From: Bacteroidota bacterium
Lineage (GTDB): Bacteria > Bacteroidota > Bacteroidia > Sphingobacteriales > Sphingobacteriaceae
Direction of reading: 5' to 3'
NCBI GenBank assembly: GCA_013286985.1
Contig: JABDEQ010000009.1
Location: forward strand, 1 to 42,811
DNA: 42,811 bases
Shown here: positions 15,988 to 24,453 of the stretch, in pieces
How positions within the stretch are numbered: the stretch's first letter is position 1
Layout of the letters: every line of letters starts with the position of its first letter
Program-made: the position numbers and the translations under genes
The notes under the pieces: generated by a model
Database searches by the model: none
Told to the model about the DNA's origin: nothing
The model's input: the letters and a program-made list of their open reading frames with translations, nothing else

Positions 15988-17331
15988 ATGAAAAAACAAT
16001 TACTAGCAATAGTAGCCCTGGCAACTATTGCCCTCAATGTACACGCACAACAAGATTCAACAAAGGCGAACAAAGTGAAGGTGAAGAAAGATACCGTAGC
16101 CCGTTCGCTGCCATCGCCATTGCCGGCACCACCATTTCCTACTTCTGATTGGGATGGAGCGCCATTAATAGGAGCTGACGCTACCGCCCCAATATATCCG
16201 ATGCAAAAGGCATTGGGACTGTTTACTAAATCAAGATTTAGATTTTATGGCTGGGTTGATGGCGCTGGTAATATCAGTTCATCAAAAAACTCTAACGCAC
16301 CTACTTCTTACGATTTAATTCCTAACGGAGTAGTATTGGATCAGGCTGGTATTAAATTTGATTTACAGCCAAATACCGTTCAAACAGATCATGTTTCTTT
16401 TGGCTTCTTGTCTACCACTATTTTTGGTACAGATTATCGTTATACTACAGGCCTGGGTTATTTCAGTAACCAGTTGCTTCAGCACAATAATAAATACGGC
16501 GTTGACCCTGCCGAAATGTATGGTTTAATATATTTCCCAAAAATTGCCGATGGTATGCTGTTAAAAGTAGGTCGTTTTATTTCACCTGCTGATATTGAGG
16601 CACAATGGGCAACTGATAACTACCTGTACTCGCACTCATTAATGTTTACCGTTGACCCATACACCTTTACCGGCGTACAAGCAACTTTTAAACTGGGTTC
16701 ATACTGGCAACTGGAGGTTGGTTTGCATGCAGGCAATGATATGGCACCCTGGAGCCAGTCTGCACAGCTTAACGGCCTGTTAATGGCTCGCTGGGTATCG
16801 CATGATAATGACGACTCTATTTACGGAGGTATAAACTCATTAGGTAACGGCGACTATACCCGTGAACATGATGACCTGCAAATGGTTGTTGCTACCTGGG
16901 GACACAAGTTTAATGAAACCTTCCACATGATGACTGAAGCTTATTATATGTGGCAATTTCATGCGCTTACCGGTGGTACTGTAATTAATGGCCCTGCACA
17001 ACCTTTCTTAACTGGTGTTGGTCCGGGTGTACCTATTCCGGGTAGAGAAAACGCTATCGGTGCGGTAAACTACTTCCAGATCCTGGTATCTAAGAAAGAT
17101 TATATCTCTATCCGTAACGATGCTTTGGATGATCCACAGGCTGGCCGTACCGGTTATGCTACCTGGTATTCAAGCCATACCATCGGTTTTGTACACTACT
17201 TTAACGATTACATCAGAATTCGTCCGGAAATTAGGTACGAACGCGCTTATGCTGATGGTGTAACTCCATATGATAACGGTACTAAAAAAGATCAGTATAC
17301 CGCAGCTATGGATTTAATAGTACGCTTTTAA
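15988..17331 (+). CDS. Outer-membrane porin of the OmpL/BBP2 type, in the kdp operon
   Basis: A 447-aa protein with a signal peptide (MKKQLLAIVALATIALNVHA-Q), a lysine-rich then proline-rich linker (about residues 24-55: KVKVKKD...PSPLPAPPFP), then a beta-barrel with regular aromatic-flanked strands ending in the typical outer-membrane C-terminus (...YTAAMDLIVRF). RFRFYGWVDGAGNISSS, LLKVGRFISPADIE and DPYTFTGVQATFKL resemble the putative beta-barrel porin-2 (OmpL-like) family. Its position 124 nt after kdpC and before the terminator at 18061 suggests it passes K+ or other small ions across the outer membrane for the Kdp pump. That role is inferred from context. Confidence 0.82.
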   Translation: MKKQLLAIVALATIALNVHAQQDSTKANKVKVKKDTVARSLPSPLPAPPFPTSDWDGAPLIGADATAPIYPMQKALGLFTKSRFRFYGWVDGAGNISSSKNSNAPTSYDLIPNGVVLDQAGIKFDLQPNTVQTDHVSFGFLSTTIFGTDYRYTTGLGYFSNQLLQHNNKYGVDPAEMYGLIYFPKIADGMLLKVGRFISPADIEAQWATDNYLYSHSLMFTVDPYTFTGVQATFKLGSYWQLEVGLHAGNDMAPWSQSAQLNGLLMARWVSHDNDDSIYGGINSLGNGDYTREHDDLQMVVATWGHKFNETFHMMTEAYYMWQFHALTGGTVINGPAQPFLTGVGPGVPIPGRENAIGAVNYFQILVSKKDYISIRNDALDDPQAGRTGYATWYSSHTIGFVHYFNDYIRIRPEIRYERAYADGVTPYDNGTKKDQYTAAMDLIVRF

Positions 17332-17387
17332 TATCCTGCGGTTACCTATTGTAACCGCTTATAATAGTAAATTTAATAATTAAAAAA

Positions 17388-17786
17388 ATGAAAACGTTTA
17401 AATTTCAGATGATTGCGATCATCGTAATGACATTTGGATTGATTCAAACCTCAAATGCCCAAAAACAATCAAGCGGATTGTATTTAACATATGCCGATTA
17501 CTTAAATCATAAATTAAGTTACACGGCCGATAAAATCACCATACACGAATTTATCGGTATGAAAAACGTAACGGTTATCAGCAATGGTAAAAAAATAATC
17601 ATTCCTAAAAGTCAGCTATTTGGTTATCACGACAGTAATAATAACGATTACCGGTTTAATGATGACAAAGCTTACCAGATTATTGATACCACCGGTTTTT
17701 ATATTTACAGTTACGACAAATTAGTGCAGCAAGGTAAAGGCCCCAAGCCAACCAGGATTTATTTTTTCAGCAAAAAAAACAGATGA
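17388..17786 (+). CDS. Small secreted protein of unknown function, frame broken at an A8 tract
   Basis: The frame begins MKTFKFQMIAIIVMTFGLIQ with a signal peptide ending at SNA-Q and runs 132 codons to a TGA at 17784. I do not recognise the family. Immediately before the stop is a run of eight A (17772-17779). Removing one A fuses the frame to 58 further codons that end at 17955, restoring a single protein of about 188 aa. The gene follows the porin by 56 nt and precedes the operon terminator, so it is probably co-transcribed with kdp genes and exported to periplasm or surface. Confidence 0.75.
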   Translation: MKTFKFQMIAIIVMTFGLIQTSNAQKQSSGLYLTYADYLNHKLSYTADKITIHEFIGMKNVTVISNGKKIIIPKSQLFGYHDSNNNDYRFNDDKAYQIIDTTGFYIYSYDKLVQQGKGPKPTRIYFFSKKNR

Positions 17787-17955
17787 TACCATATTGCCTT
17801 TAACCGCTGAAAATATTGCAGTAGCTTTCCCTAAAAACATTAAATTTAAAAATATGGTTGAGCTGGAATCAAAAAGCAATTTGAACTTATATGCTTATGA
17901 TGCACAGTTAAATGAGTATAAAATAAAAGAGCTATACGCCGAAAGTTTAAAATAA
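17779..17955 (+). pseudogene. Out-of-frame C-terminal part of the preceding secreted protein
   Basis: In the +1 frame relative to the gene above, codons run TDDTILPLTAENIAVAFPKN...LYAESLK and end with TAA at 17953-17955. There is no start codon of its own near the junction. It is the remainder of the 17388 gene after a homopolymer indel, or a segment reached only by slippage on the A-run; a one-base sequencing error is the simplest alternative. Confidence 0.65.
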
Positions 17956-18060
17956 GAATGATACGCAGGTCCGAACAACCTGTAAAGATTAGCGCGGGCT
18001 ACACGTTATAATTATTTATTGTTTGATAATTATAGGTTTGGTTTGATTGAGGTCCGCGTG

Positions 18061-18087
18061 AAAAAAGGGGGGTGTCGGCCCCCCTTT
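18061..18087 (+). terminator. Strong intrinsic terminator of the kdp-porin operon
   Basis: AAAGGGGGG (18064-18072) pairs with CCCCCCTTT (18079-18087) around TGTCGG. It is preceded by further A and followed only by a short TTT-A, so it may also serve as a stabilising 3' hairpin. Confidence 0.8.
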
Positions 18088-18160
18088 ATAAGGTTAAAAG
18101 CCCCACCTAAACGGCGGAGCCCTCATGAATGCCATAAAAAATAAAACACGATATGAATAA

Positions 18161-18269
18161 TCCTCCCCGGTAGGGAGGACTTTGATAAAATGAACATTAA
18201 AAATATAAGTAAGTAACCGCCATGAAAATATTAAATAGAAATTCAGAAAGTCTCCCCTACCGGGGGAGA
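18161..18269. repeat. Inverted pair of REP-like CTCCCC/GGGGAG elements
   Basis: The element at 18161-18186 (TCCTCCCCGGTAGGGAGGAC...) is matched in reverse orientation by 18245-18269 (...GTCTCCCCTACCGGGGGAGA); about four fifths of positions agree. Each copy can also fold on itself. A trailing TTTAGAGGGGG follows at 18270-18280. Confidence 0.7.
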
Positions 18270-18285
18270 TTTAGAGGGGGCTTAT

Positions 18286-19413
18286 ATGGACGAAAATAAG
18301 GAACAATCTGTTGAGCACTTTTTGGAGCTGATAAAACGCTCGAGGCGGGGTAAGTTTAAAATTTATATCGGCATGAGCGCTGGTGTAGGTAAAACGTACC
18401 GAATGCTGCTGGAAGCCCAAACCCTTATGCGTAACGGCATTGATGTAAAAATCGGGTACGTTGAAACGCATAACCGTAAAGAAACAGTGGCGCAGCTGGA
18501 AGGCTTGCCACTTATTCCGCGTCGTAAACTTTTTTATAAGGGTAAGGAGCTGGAAGAAATGGACTTGAACGCCATTATTAACCTGCGTCCTGAAGTAGTG
18601 ATTGTCGATGAACTTGCTCACACCAATATTGAGGGCAGCAAGAACGAAAAACGCTGGCAGGATGTAATGGATATTTTAAATGCCGGTATCAATGTTATCA
18701 GCGCAATTAACATTCAGCATATTGAAAGTTTGAATGAGGAGGTTGAAAAAATTACCGGTACTGCCATTAATGAACGTATCCCCGATAAGGTTTTGCAAAT
18801 GGCCGATGAAGTAGTGAATATTGACCTTACTGCGGACGAGCTGATTGACCGCCTGAAAGAAGGTAAAATATACGATGAGAAAAAGATTCCACTGGCTTTA
18901 AATAACTTTTTTCAAACAGAAAAAATATTGCAGCTGAGGGAGCTGGCCCTGCGCGAAGTGGCGCACCAGGTGGAGCGAAAAATTGATATTGAAGTACCCA
19001 AAACCATAAAATTAAGGCCCGAATTATTTTTGGCCTGTATCAGCACCAACGAGGAATCGGCCAAAATAATTATCCGTAAAACAGCCCGGCTTGCCTCTTA
19101 CTATCGCTCCAAATGGTATTTGCTGTACGTGCAAACATCAAACGAAAGCAGTGATAAAATAAACCTTGCTTCGCAGAGGCACCTCATTAATAACATGAAA
19201 TTGGCTACACAGCTTGGGGGCGAGGTTTTAAAAGTAAAAAACGATAACATTGCAAAAACAATATGGGAAACCGCTGAGAAATATGATGTTACTACCATCT
19301 GCCTCGGCAAGCCCCGTTTTAAATTTTACCAGCTGGTTATGAAAACGGCTGTTTTTACCCAATTGCTAAACAAAATGTCACAAACACATATTGACCTCGT
19401 AATACTTTCATAA
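18286..19413 (+). CDS. kdpD: Free-standing KdpD sensor/USP protein (no histidine kinase domain)
   Basis: A 375-aa protein that corresponds to the cytoplasmic N-terminal part of KdpD only. Residues about 22-230 are the KdpD domain, with Walker A GMSAGVGKTYRML and Walker B-like VVIVDELAHTN. Residues about 245-373 are a universal-stress-protein domain (LRPELFLACISTNEESAKII ... DVTTICLGKPRF). The DUF4118 membrane domain, HisKA and HATPase domains of full-length KdpD are absent; the next gene supplies a kinase. It shares one base with that gene (TAATG), implying translational coupling and a complex. It probably senses K+ or a nucleotide signal. Because the kinase module is missing, the gene symbol is used in a restricted sense. 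Confidence 0.9.
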   Translation: MDENKEQSVEHFLELIKRSRRGKFKIYIGMSAGVGKTYRMLLEAQTLMRNGIDVKIGYVETHNRKETVAQLEGLPLIPRRKLFYKGKELEEMDLNAIINLRPEVVIVDELAHTNIEGSKNEKRWQDVMDILNAGINVISAINIQHIESLNEEVEKITGTAINERIPDKVLQMADEVVNIDLTADELIDRLKEGKIYDEKKIPLALNNFFQTEKILQLRELALREVAHQVERKIDIEVPKTIKLRPELFLACISTNEESAKIIIRKTARLASYYRSKWYLLYVQTSNESSDKINLASQRHLINNMKLATQLGGEVLKVKNDNIAKTIWETAEKYDVTTICLGKPRFKFYQLVMKTAVFTQLLNKMSQTHIDLVILS

Positions 19414-21128
19414 TGACTATTAAAAATAAACTCCGTGCCGGCTTTAGCTTCTTGTTCGCGCTGGCGCTATTAAGCTGCGGTTTATCCATTTATTTTCTGA
19501 ACCGCCTTTCTGCAGATGCCAAAGCTATACTTAAGGATAATTATAAATTGGTACAGTATGCAAAAAATATGGGAGTTGCCATGGACGCCAACATTGGTTT
19601 TTTGGATGCGCAACAGGAAAAAACTATTGAAGATAACCTTGTAAAGGAAGAACATAATATCACTGAGCGAGGCGAAGGTCCGCTTACTGCCGCATTGCGT
19701 GCTAAATATGAAGAACTTAAATTGTTGAACAATGATCCGGTTAAAGCAGTTGCAGTGCGTAATGAAATAAAAGGGCTGCTATACGGCGTTATGCAGGTAA
19801 ACATGAGTGCTATTGAACGTAAGGATGCTACTGCGACAAAAACGGCCAATAGCGCAACATTACTGGTAGCTTTTGCAGCCACATTTTTATTCCTTGTTGC
19901 GTTTAGTTTTGTGGTTAATTTTCCGGGGTACATTGCCAACCCGATAAAAGAATTAACCGAGAGAATAAAAGACGTATCGAACCGGAATTACCATCAGCAG
20001 CTTAACTTCAAATCAAACGATGAATTTGGCGAATTAGGCGATGCCTTTAATACTATGACGCGAAAGCTGGATGAGTACGAGCATAGTAACCTTGCCAGCA
20101 TTTTATTTGAAAAGAAACGGATAGAAACCATTATTAATTCCATGCACGATGCCATTTTGGGATTGGACGAGAAATCAGTCATCATATTTGCGAATGAAGT
20201 TGCATGCACCCTGATTGGTATGCCCGAAAAAGATCTGACAGGGCATTTGGCACCTGATATCGCCATGGAAAATGATCTGTTACGTAATCTGTTGTTAAAC
20301 GATCAGCAAAAAATGAAAATTTATGCCGACAACCGCGAAAGCTATTATACAAAAGAAGTTTTGGCAGTAACAAGTAAAGATAAGGTAATAGGCAGTGTAA
20401 TAATTCTTAAAAATATTACCGAGTTTCAGCAGTTAGATGAGGCCAAAACTAATTTTATTGCTACCATCTCGCACGAATTGAAAACGCCCATATCATCTAT
20501 AAAGATGAGCCTTAAATTGCTTGAGGATAGCCGTATTGGTGCTGTAAATCCAGAACAAAGGCAATTGCTGGAAAATATTGACGAGGATGCCCGCAGACTA
20601 CTTCAAATTACCGGCGAGTTGCTGGATATGGCACAGGTGGAAACAGGGAAATTACAGTTAAACTTTGGCAGCACGCATCCACGTAATATTGTAGAATATG
20701 CTGTAAAAGCACTTAAAACAACAGCAGACCAAAAGCATGTATCCATCAATATAAAATGCGATAAGGATTTACCCGAAGTGCAGGCTGATTTGGATAAAAC
20801 AACATGGGTGCTTATCAACTTATTGTCAAACGCCATAAAGTACAGTCACGAAAAGTCGTCGGTTGATCTTGTTGTAAATAAATACAAGGCTGATGAGATA
20901 GAGTTCTCTGTACGGGATCACGGCCGGGGAATTGATCAAAAGTATTTGTCGCGGATCTTCGAAAGATACTTTAAAGTTCCCGGAGCCTCAACAGAGCAAA
21001 CCGGAACAGGATTGGGCCTTGCTATTGCAAAGGATTTTATTGAGGCACAAGCCGGAAAAATTGGGGTTGAAAGCGAGTTGGGCGAAGGCAGCCGTTTTTA
21101 TTTTACTTTAAAAAAGTATGGAAATTAA
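19413..21128 (+). CDS. Membrane sensor histidine kinase partner of the KdpD-like protein
   Basis: A 571-aa protein. There are two membrane helices (about residues 10-30 and 149-171) bordering a periplasmic sensor of about 115 residues, then HAMP (FPGYIANPIKELTERIKDVS...DEFGELGDAFNTM), a PAS-like domain (about 235-335, MHDAILGLDEKSVIIFANEV), HisKA with His354 in ATISHELKTP, and HATPase_c with NLLSNAIKYS, DHGRGID and GTGLGLAI. It is complete and should autophosphorylate. Its start overlaps the stop of the KdpD/USP gene by one base. No response regulator follows; the sigma-54 regulator at 8006 is the nearest candidate. The pair together equals a KdpD split into two polypeptides with an unrelated membrane sensor. 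Confidence 0.93.
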   Translation: MTIKNKLRAGFSFLFALALLSCGLSIYFLNRLSADAKAILKDNYKLVQYAKNMGVAMDANIGFLDAQQEKTIEDNLVKEEHNITERGEGPLTAALRAKYEELKLLNNDPVKAVAVRNEIKGLLYGVMQVNMSAIERKDATATKTANSATLLVAFAATFLFLVAFSFVVNFPGYIANPIKELTERIKDVSNRNYHQQLNFKSNDEFGELGDAFNTMTRKLDEYEHSNLASILFEKKRIETIINSMHDAILGLDEKSVIIFANEVACTLIGMPEKDLTGHLAPDIAMENDLLRNLLLNDQQKMKIYADNRESYYTKEVLAVTSKDKVIGSVIILKNITEFQQLDEAKTNFIATISHELKTPISSIKMSLKLLEDSRIGAVNPEQRQLLENIDEDARRLLQITGELLDMAQVETGKLQLNFGSTHPRNIVEYAVKALKTTADQKHVSINIKCDKDLPEVQADLDKTTWVLINLLSNAIKYSHEKSSVDLVVNKYKADEIEFSVRDHGRGIDQKYLSRIFERYFKVPGASTEQTGTGLGLAIAKDFIEAQAGKIGVESELGEGSRFYFTLKKYGN

Positions 21129-21228
21129 ACAATCGATAACTTTATGAGTTGGTTTATTTACAGGTTGGCAATTAAATCTGAAAAGAATTTATAAAATTGC
21201 TTCCGTTTTTAATAATGCGTCCAACTTT

Positions 21229-21747
21229 ATGAGAAATCTGTTGTTTTTATTCGCAGTAATTTTGATAGGCAGCAAGGTAAATGCCCAGGCCCTGGCAGAT
21301 AGTACCACAAAACATTCGCCGCTAAAAACACTAAGCGATGCGCAATATAATGCGCTGATAAGCGGGAATGATTTAGATGGAATGGATTTAGCCGCAACGT
21401 TAAATCATTATCCATCGCCCGAGGATGTTATAAAATATAAACATGAGCTTGATTTAAGCCCTATTCAGCTTGACAAAATAACTGCAATAAATAAGGAGTT
21501 TCATCGTAAAAAGCTGGAAATGGGATTAATTATTATTAATAACGAAAAAACGCTGGACAGCCTTTTTAAATTCCATGTACTAAACAATGGGTCGTTAATA
21601 TTTTATACCAACCGTTACGGATTATACCAGGGCGAGTTGAGAAACACCATTTTACAGGCCTGTTTAGCCACACGGGTATTACTTTCGCAACAGCAAATAA
21701 ACAAGCTGGAGGCCTTGCAAAAAGCTGATAGAAGAAATGCCAATTGA
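21229..21747 (+). CDS. Periplasmic Spy/CpxP-like helical protein
   Basis: A 172-aa protein with a signal peptide (MRNLLFLFAVILIGSKVNA-Q). After a low-complexity stretch, LDLSPIQLDKITAINKEF and LATRVLLSQQQINKLEALQK are two LTxxQ-like segments on amphipathic helices, the pattern of Spy/CpxP-type periplasmic proteins that bind unfolded protein or metal. Similarity is structural in character only, so a specific role is not assigned. It follows the kinase gene by 100 nt and may belong to the same transcript as an envelope accessory of the sensor. Confidence 0.6.
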   Translation: MRNLLFLFAVILIGSKVNAQALADSTTKHSPLKTLSDAQYNALISGNDLDGMDLAATLNHYPSPEDVIKYKHELDLSPIQLDKITAINKEFHRKKLEMGLIIINNEKTLDSLFKFHVLNNGSLIFYTNRYGLYQGELRNTILQACLATRVLLSQQQINKLEALQKADRRNAN

Positions 21748-21781
21748 TTTATTTAATTTAGCGGCCCCAATAATTTAGTTT

Positions 21782-22738
21782 ATGAAGATCACTTTTGATT
21801 TCGAAAAACCGCTGGCCGACCTGCAATTGCAGATTGAAAAAGTGAAGCAGGTTGAAGACAAGAACAAGCTGGACATGTCTGCAACGATAGCTGAACTTGA
21901 AAGCAGGTTTGAGACAACGAAACAGGAAATATATGCTAATCTAACTGGTTGGCAAAGGGTGCAGATAGCACGTCACCCCGAAAGACCATATACTTTGCAG
22001 TATATTGAGCTAATGTGCGATGATTTTATTGAGCTGCATGGCGATCGTACCGTTGGTGATGACAAGGCAATAGTTGGCGGTTTTGGAACTATAAATGACC
22101 AAACTGCTATGTTCATTGGTCATCAAAAAGGAAAAAACACCAAAGAAAGGCAGTATCGTAATTTCGGTATGCCCAATCCCGAAGGTTACCGCAAGGCTTT
22201 AAGGCTGATGAAAATGGCCGAAAAGTTTAACAAACCGGTTATTACATTAATTGATACTCCGGGAGCATTTCCTGGTTTGGAGGCTGAAGAGCGCGGGCAG
22301 GGCGAGGCAATTGCACGTAACCTGTTAGAGATGTCGGTACTTAAAGTGCCGGTAATTTGTGTAATTATTGGCGAGGGAGCATCAGGTGGCGCATTAGGTA
22401 TTGCAATTGGCGATAAAGTAATGATGCTTGAAAATTCCTGGTACTCGGTAATATCGCCCGAAAACTGCTCAACCATTCTGTTTAAAACCTGGGAACATAA
22501 AGAACGCGCCGCAGAAATGCTGAAGCTAACTTCAACAGATATGTTAAAGAATAAGCTGATTGACGGCGTGATAAAAGAGCCCCTTGGCGGCGCACACCAG
22601 GACCCGGTGGTTATGGCAGCAACGCTTAAAAAACAGCTGTTAAAAGATTTGAAGCAGCTTAAAGAACGTAATATTGATGAATTGGTTGCCGAGCGTATTG
22701 ACAAATTCTGTTCAATGGGCGTGGTAATTGAAGACTAA
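21782..22738 (+). CDS. accA: Acetyl-CoA carboxylase carboxyltransferase subunit alpha
   Basis: A 318-aa protein, full length for the family. The N-terminal helical region ([17 protein letters not shown]) is followed by the carboxyltransferase core: [60 protein letters not shown] and the oxyanion-hole segment [15 protein letters not shown]. With AccD it transfers carboxyl from biotin to acetyl-CoA, the first step of fatty acid synthesis. It lies 34 nt after the Spy-like gene and ends at a bidirectional terminator. Confidence 0.97.
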   Translation: MKITFDFEKPLADLQLQIEKVKQVEDKNKLDMSATIAELESRFETTKQEIYANLTGWQRVQIARHPERPYTLQYIELMCDDFIELHGDRTVGDDKAIVGGFGTINDQTAMFIGHQKGKNTKERQYRNFGMPNPEGYRKALRLMKMAEKFNKPVITLIDTPGAFPGLEAEERGQGEAIARNLLEMSVLKVPVICVIIGEGASGGALGIAIGDKVMMLENSWYSVISPENCSTILFKTWEHKERAAEMLKLTSTDMLKNKLIDGVIKEPLGGAHQDPVVMAATLKKQLLKDLKQLKERNIDELVAERIDKFCSMGVVIED

Positions 22739-22749
22739 AGAAATATTAT

Positions 22750-22790
22750 ATCGGGCATAAAATGTTCTCATAACCTTTTATGCCCGATTG
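22750..22790. terminator. Bidirectional intrinsic terminator
   Basis: A 13-bp perfect stem, ATCGGGCATAAAA (22750-22762) with TTTTATGCCCGAT (22776-22788), and a 13-nt loop. It lies between accA (+) and the serine hydrolase gene (-). Confidence 0.85.
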
Positions 22791-22828
22791 TTAATTTTCA
22801 TTCGCCCTGCGAAATTCTAAACCCTGCT

Positions 22829-24016
22829 TTATTTATTGTAAGGTGTATATCGTTCCCATTTCCATGGCGTATAGGTGTCGCCTATTAATTCTTCCAGCAG
22901 ATATTTAAATATACCTTCGCCGTTAGCACTGTTGGTCATAATGATAATAGCTGTTTTTTTGTCGGGAAAAACAACGCCGTAGTGCCGCCAGCCGTCGTCA
23001 TGGCCTTCTTTAAAAAAAGCATGGCCATATTTACAATTAAAAAGCCCCCAGCCAAGCCCATAACTCAATTGGATATTGTTGTTGCTCGTTGTTGTATCAT
23101 CTGTAATAGTGGGGAATTGGTATTTGGAATTTATAGTGATCTGCGGAGTGAGCATCATTGCTTTTGTTTGCTTATTTAATCCTTTGCCTTGCATTACATA
23201 AGCAATAAACCGGGTATAATCGGCAATGGTAGTTTCCATAGACCCAGCAGCATTGGCCTTGGTCCTCTTTTTTATAGGTAAAACCTTTTCTTGTGGGTCG
23301 TGCCCATCTGCAAGGTCATTATCAAAGGATGGCTGCCACACGTAAGCCGTCCGGCCCATCCCGACAGGAATAAAAATTTTCTCGTTGGCCAGTTGTTGTA
23401 ATGATTTTCCTGTTATTTTTTCAATTACCATCTGTAATAACGTCAAGCCTTCGCCCGAGTAGGCATAACGGCTGCCGGGCGTAAAATAAATGGCCAGTTT
23501 CCCATTTGCATCGTAGTCTGCGGTATTCGGGGTCAGAAATCGCCAGTTAGGAAAACCCGTGGTGTGGCTTAAACACATCCGGGCAGTAAGCAGTTTCCAT
23601 CTGTCATCGCCTGCCAGATCTTTGTAGTTGTCATATTCTGGCAGCGGTTTTTCCAGGTATTGATATAAGGGCTTATCAAGGTCTATAGTACCTTCCTGCA
23701 CTAGTTCCATCATCAAAAAAGCAAATACCGCCTTACTGAATGATGCTGCATAAAATACAGTGGCGGTGTCTATTAATTCTTTTGTCTGGCTATTTTTAAA
23801 ACCAAACGCTTTGGTATAAACAGGTTGGTTATCATTAAGTACCGAAACACAAAGTCCGGTAACTTTACCTTTTTGCATTAGCTTAGTGACAATAGAATCG
23901 GCCTTTGCTGCTGAAATAATATCGTTGTTTAGTTTTCTGAATGCGGGTTGCTGGGCAAAAAGTGGGCCCTCCAATAATGCTATTAGCAATAATAGTAGCT
24001 TGATTTTGTTTTTCAT
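22829..24016 (-). CDS. Secreted serine hydrolase of the beta-lactamase / penicillin-binding-protein family
   Basis: A 395-aa protein from the ATG at 24016, which begins a clear signal peptide (MKNKIKLLLLLIALLEGPLFAQ); the frame is open 14 codons upstream without one. The nucleophile motif SxxK is SFSK (Ser92, Lys95), the second motif is YSG in YAYSGEGLTLLQ, and GHDDGWRHYG near the C-terminus is the likely third-motif region. This class-C-like fold includes D-aminopeptidases, esterases and EstB-type enzymes; beta-lactam hydrolysis is not implied. The protein is presumably periplasmic or surface-located. It is a single gene convergent with accA. Confidence 0.88.
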   Translation of the reverse strand: MKNKIKLLLLLIALLEGPLFAQQPAFRKLNNDIISAAKADSIVTKLMQKGKVTGLCVSVLNDNQPVYTKAFGFKNSQTKELIDTATVFYAASFSKAVFAFLMMELVQEGTIDLDKPLYQYLEKPLPEYDNYKDLAGDDRWKLLTARMCLSHTTGFPNWRFLTPNTADYDANGKLAIYFTPGSRYAYSGEGLTLLQMVIEKITGKSLQQLANEKIFIPVGMGRTAYVWQPSFDNDLADGHDPQEKVLPIKKRTKANAAGSMETTIADYTRFIAYVMQGKGLNKQTKAMMLTPQITINSKYQFPTITDDTTTSNNNIQLSYGLGWGLFNCKYGHAFFKEGHDDGWRHYGVVFPDKKTAIIIMTNSANGEGIFKYLLEELIGDTYTPWKWERYTPYNK

Positions 24017-24160
24017 ACATTGACAGGATATTGACGTTGTTAACTCAAATATAAACACTTACGGGGGTAAATTCACTTTGTTTTTAATCCCTTATGATGA
24101 GCTTCTTAATAGCCAAAGAATATTTAATTTATAGTTTTTACACTTTTTTTTAAAAACCTT

Positions 24161-24191
24161 TTTGATAAAAAGGAAAAACGCCCTATATTTG
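24161..24191 (+). promoter_or_regulatory. Bacteroidota sigma-A promoter of tRNA-Gln
   Basis: TTTG (24161-24164), exactly 19 nt, then TATATTTG (24184-24191), a perfect match to the Bacteroidota -33/-7 consensus. Transcription would begin near 24198, about 30 nt before the tRNA. Confidence 0.75.
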
Positions 24192-24228
24192 CATTCCTTT
24201 TCGGAGAGGATAACAATCCTAAGGAGAT

Positions 24229-24299
24229 TGCCTGATAGTATAATGGTAGTACGACGGTTTTTGGTACCGTTTGTCTAGGTTCGAATCCTGGTCGGGCAA
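24229..24299 (+). tRNA. tRNA-Gln (anticodon TTG)
   Basis: A complete 71-nt cloverleaf with acceptor TGCCTGA/TCGGGCA, D-arm GTAT...GTAC, anticodon stem ACGGT/ACCGT with loop TTTTGGT (anticodon TTG reading CAA), variable loop of 4 nt, and T-arm CTAGG-TTCGAAT-CCTGG. The discriminator base is A; CCA is not encoded. It is upstream of prs-rplY-pth in the same direction. Confidence 0.95.
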
Positions 24300-24308
24300 C
24301 AAGTTGAT

Positions 24309-24449
24309 ATTTCGGATTTCGAATGTTCAATTTCGGATTTATTCTGAATGAACGATTGAAATCCGAATTATTTTTTAATAACTGGCCATCGGGATATTCA
24401 GATCAGGGTAAATAAAAATCCGAAATCGAAAATCCGAAATCCGAAATCA
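24309..24449. repeat. ATTTCGG/CCGAAAT word-type inverted repeat between tRNA-Gln and prs
   Basis: The left part (24309-24341) repeats ATTTCGGATTTCG and AATTTCGGATTT. It pairs with GATTGAAATCCGAATT (24355-24370), which has a T-run after it and may terminate the tRNA transcript. It also pairs with the block AATCCGAAATCGAAAATCCG... (24417-24449), which ends 5 nt before the prs start codon. Confidence 0.7.
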
Positions 24450-24453
24450 AAAA

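Larger units (their letters stand above)
17956..18285. other. 330-bp intergenic region between the kdp-porin operon and the sensor operon
   Basis: I see no gene in it. It contains the G6/C6 terminator at 18061-18087 and a pair of inverted CTCCCC/GGGGAG elements (18161-18186 and 18245-18269). The second of these runs up to the start codon of the KdpD-like gene. Confidence 0.6.
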
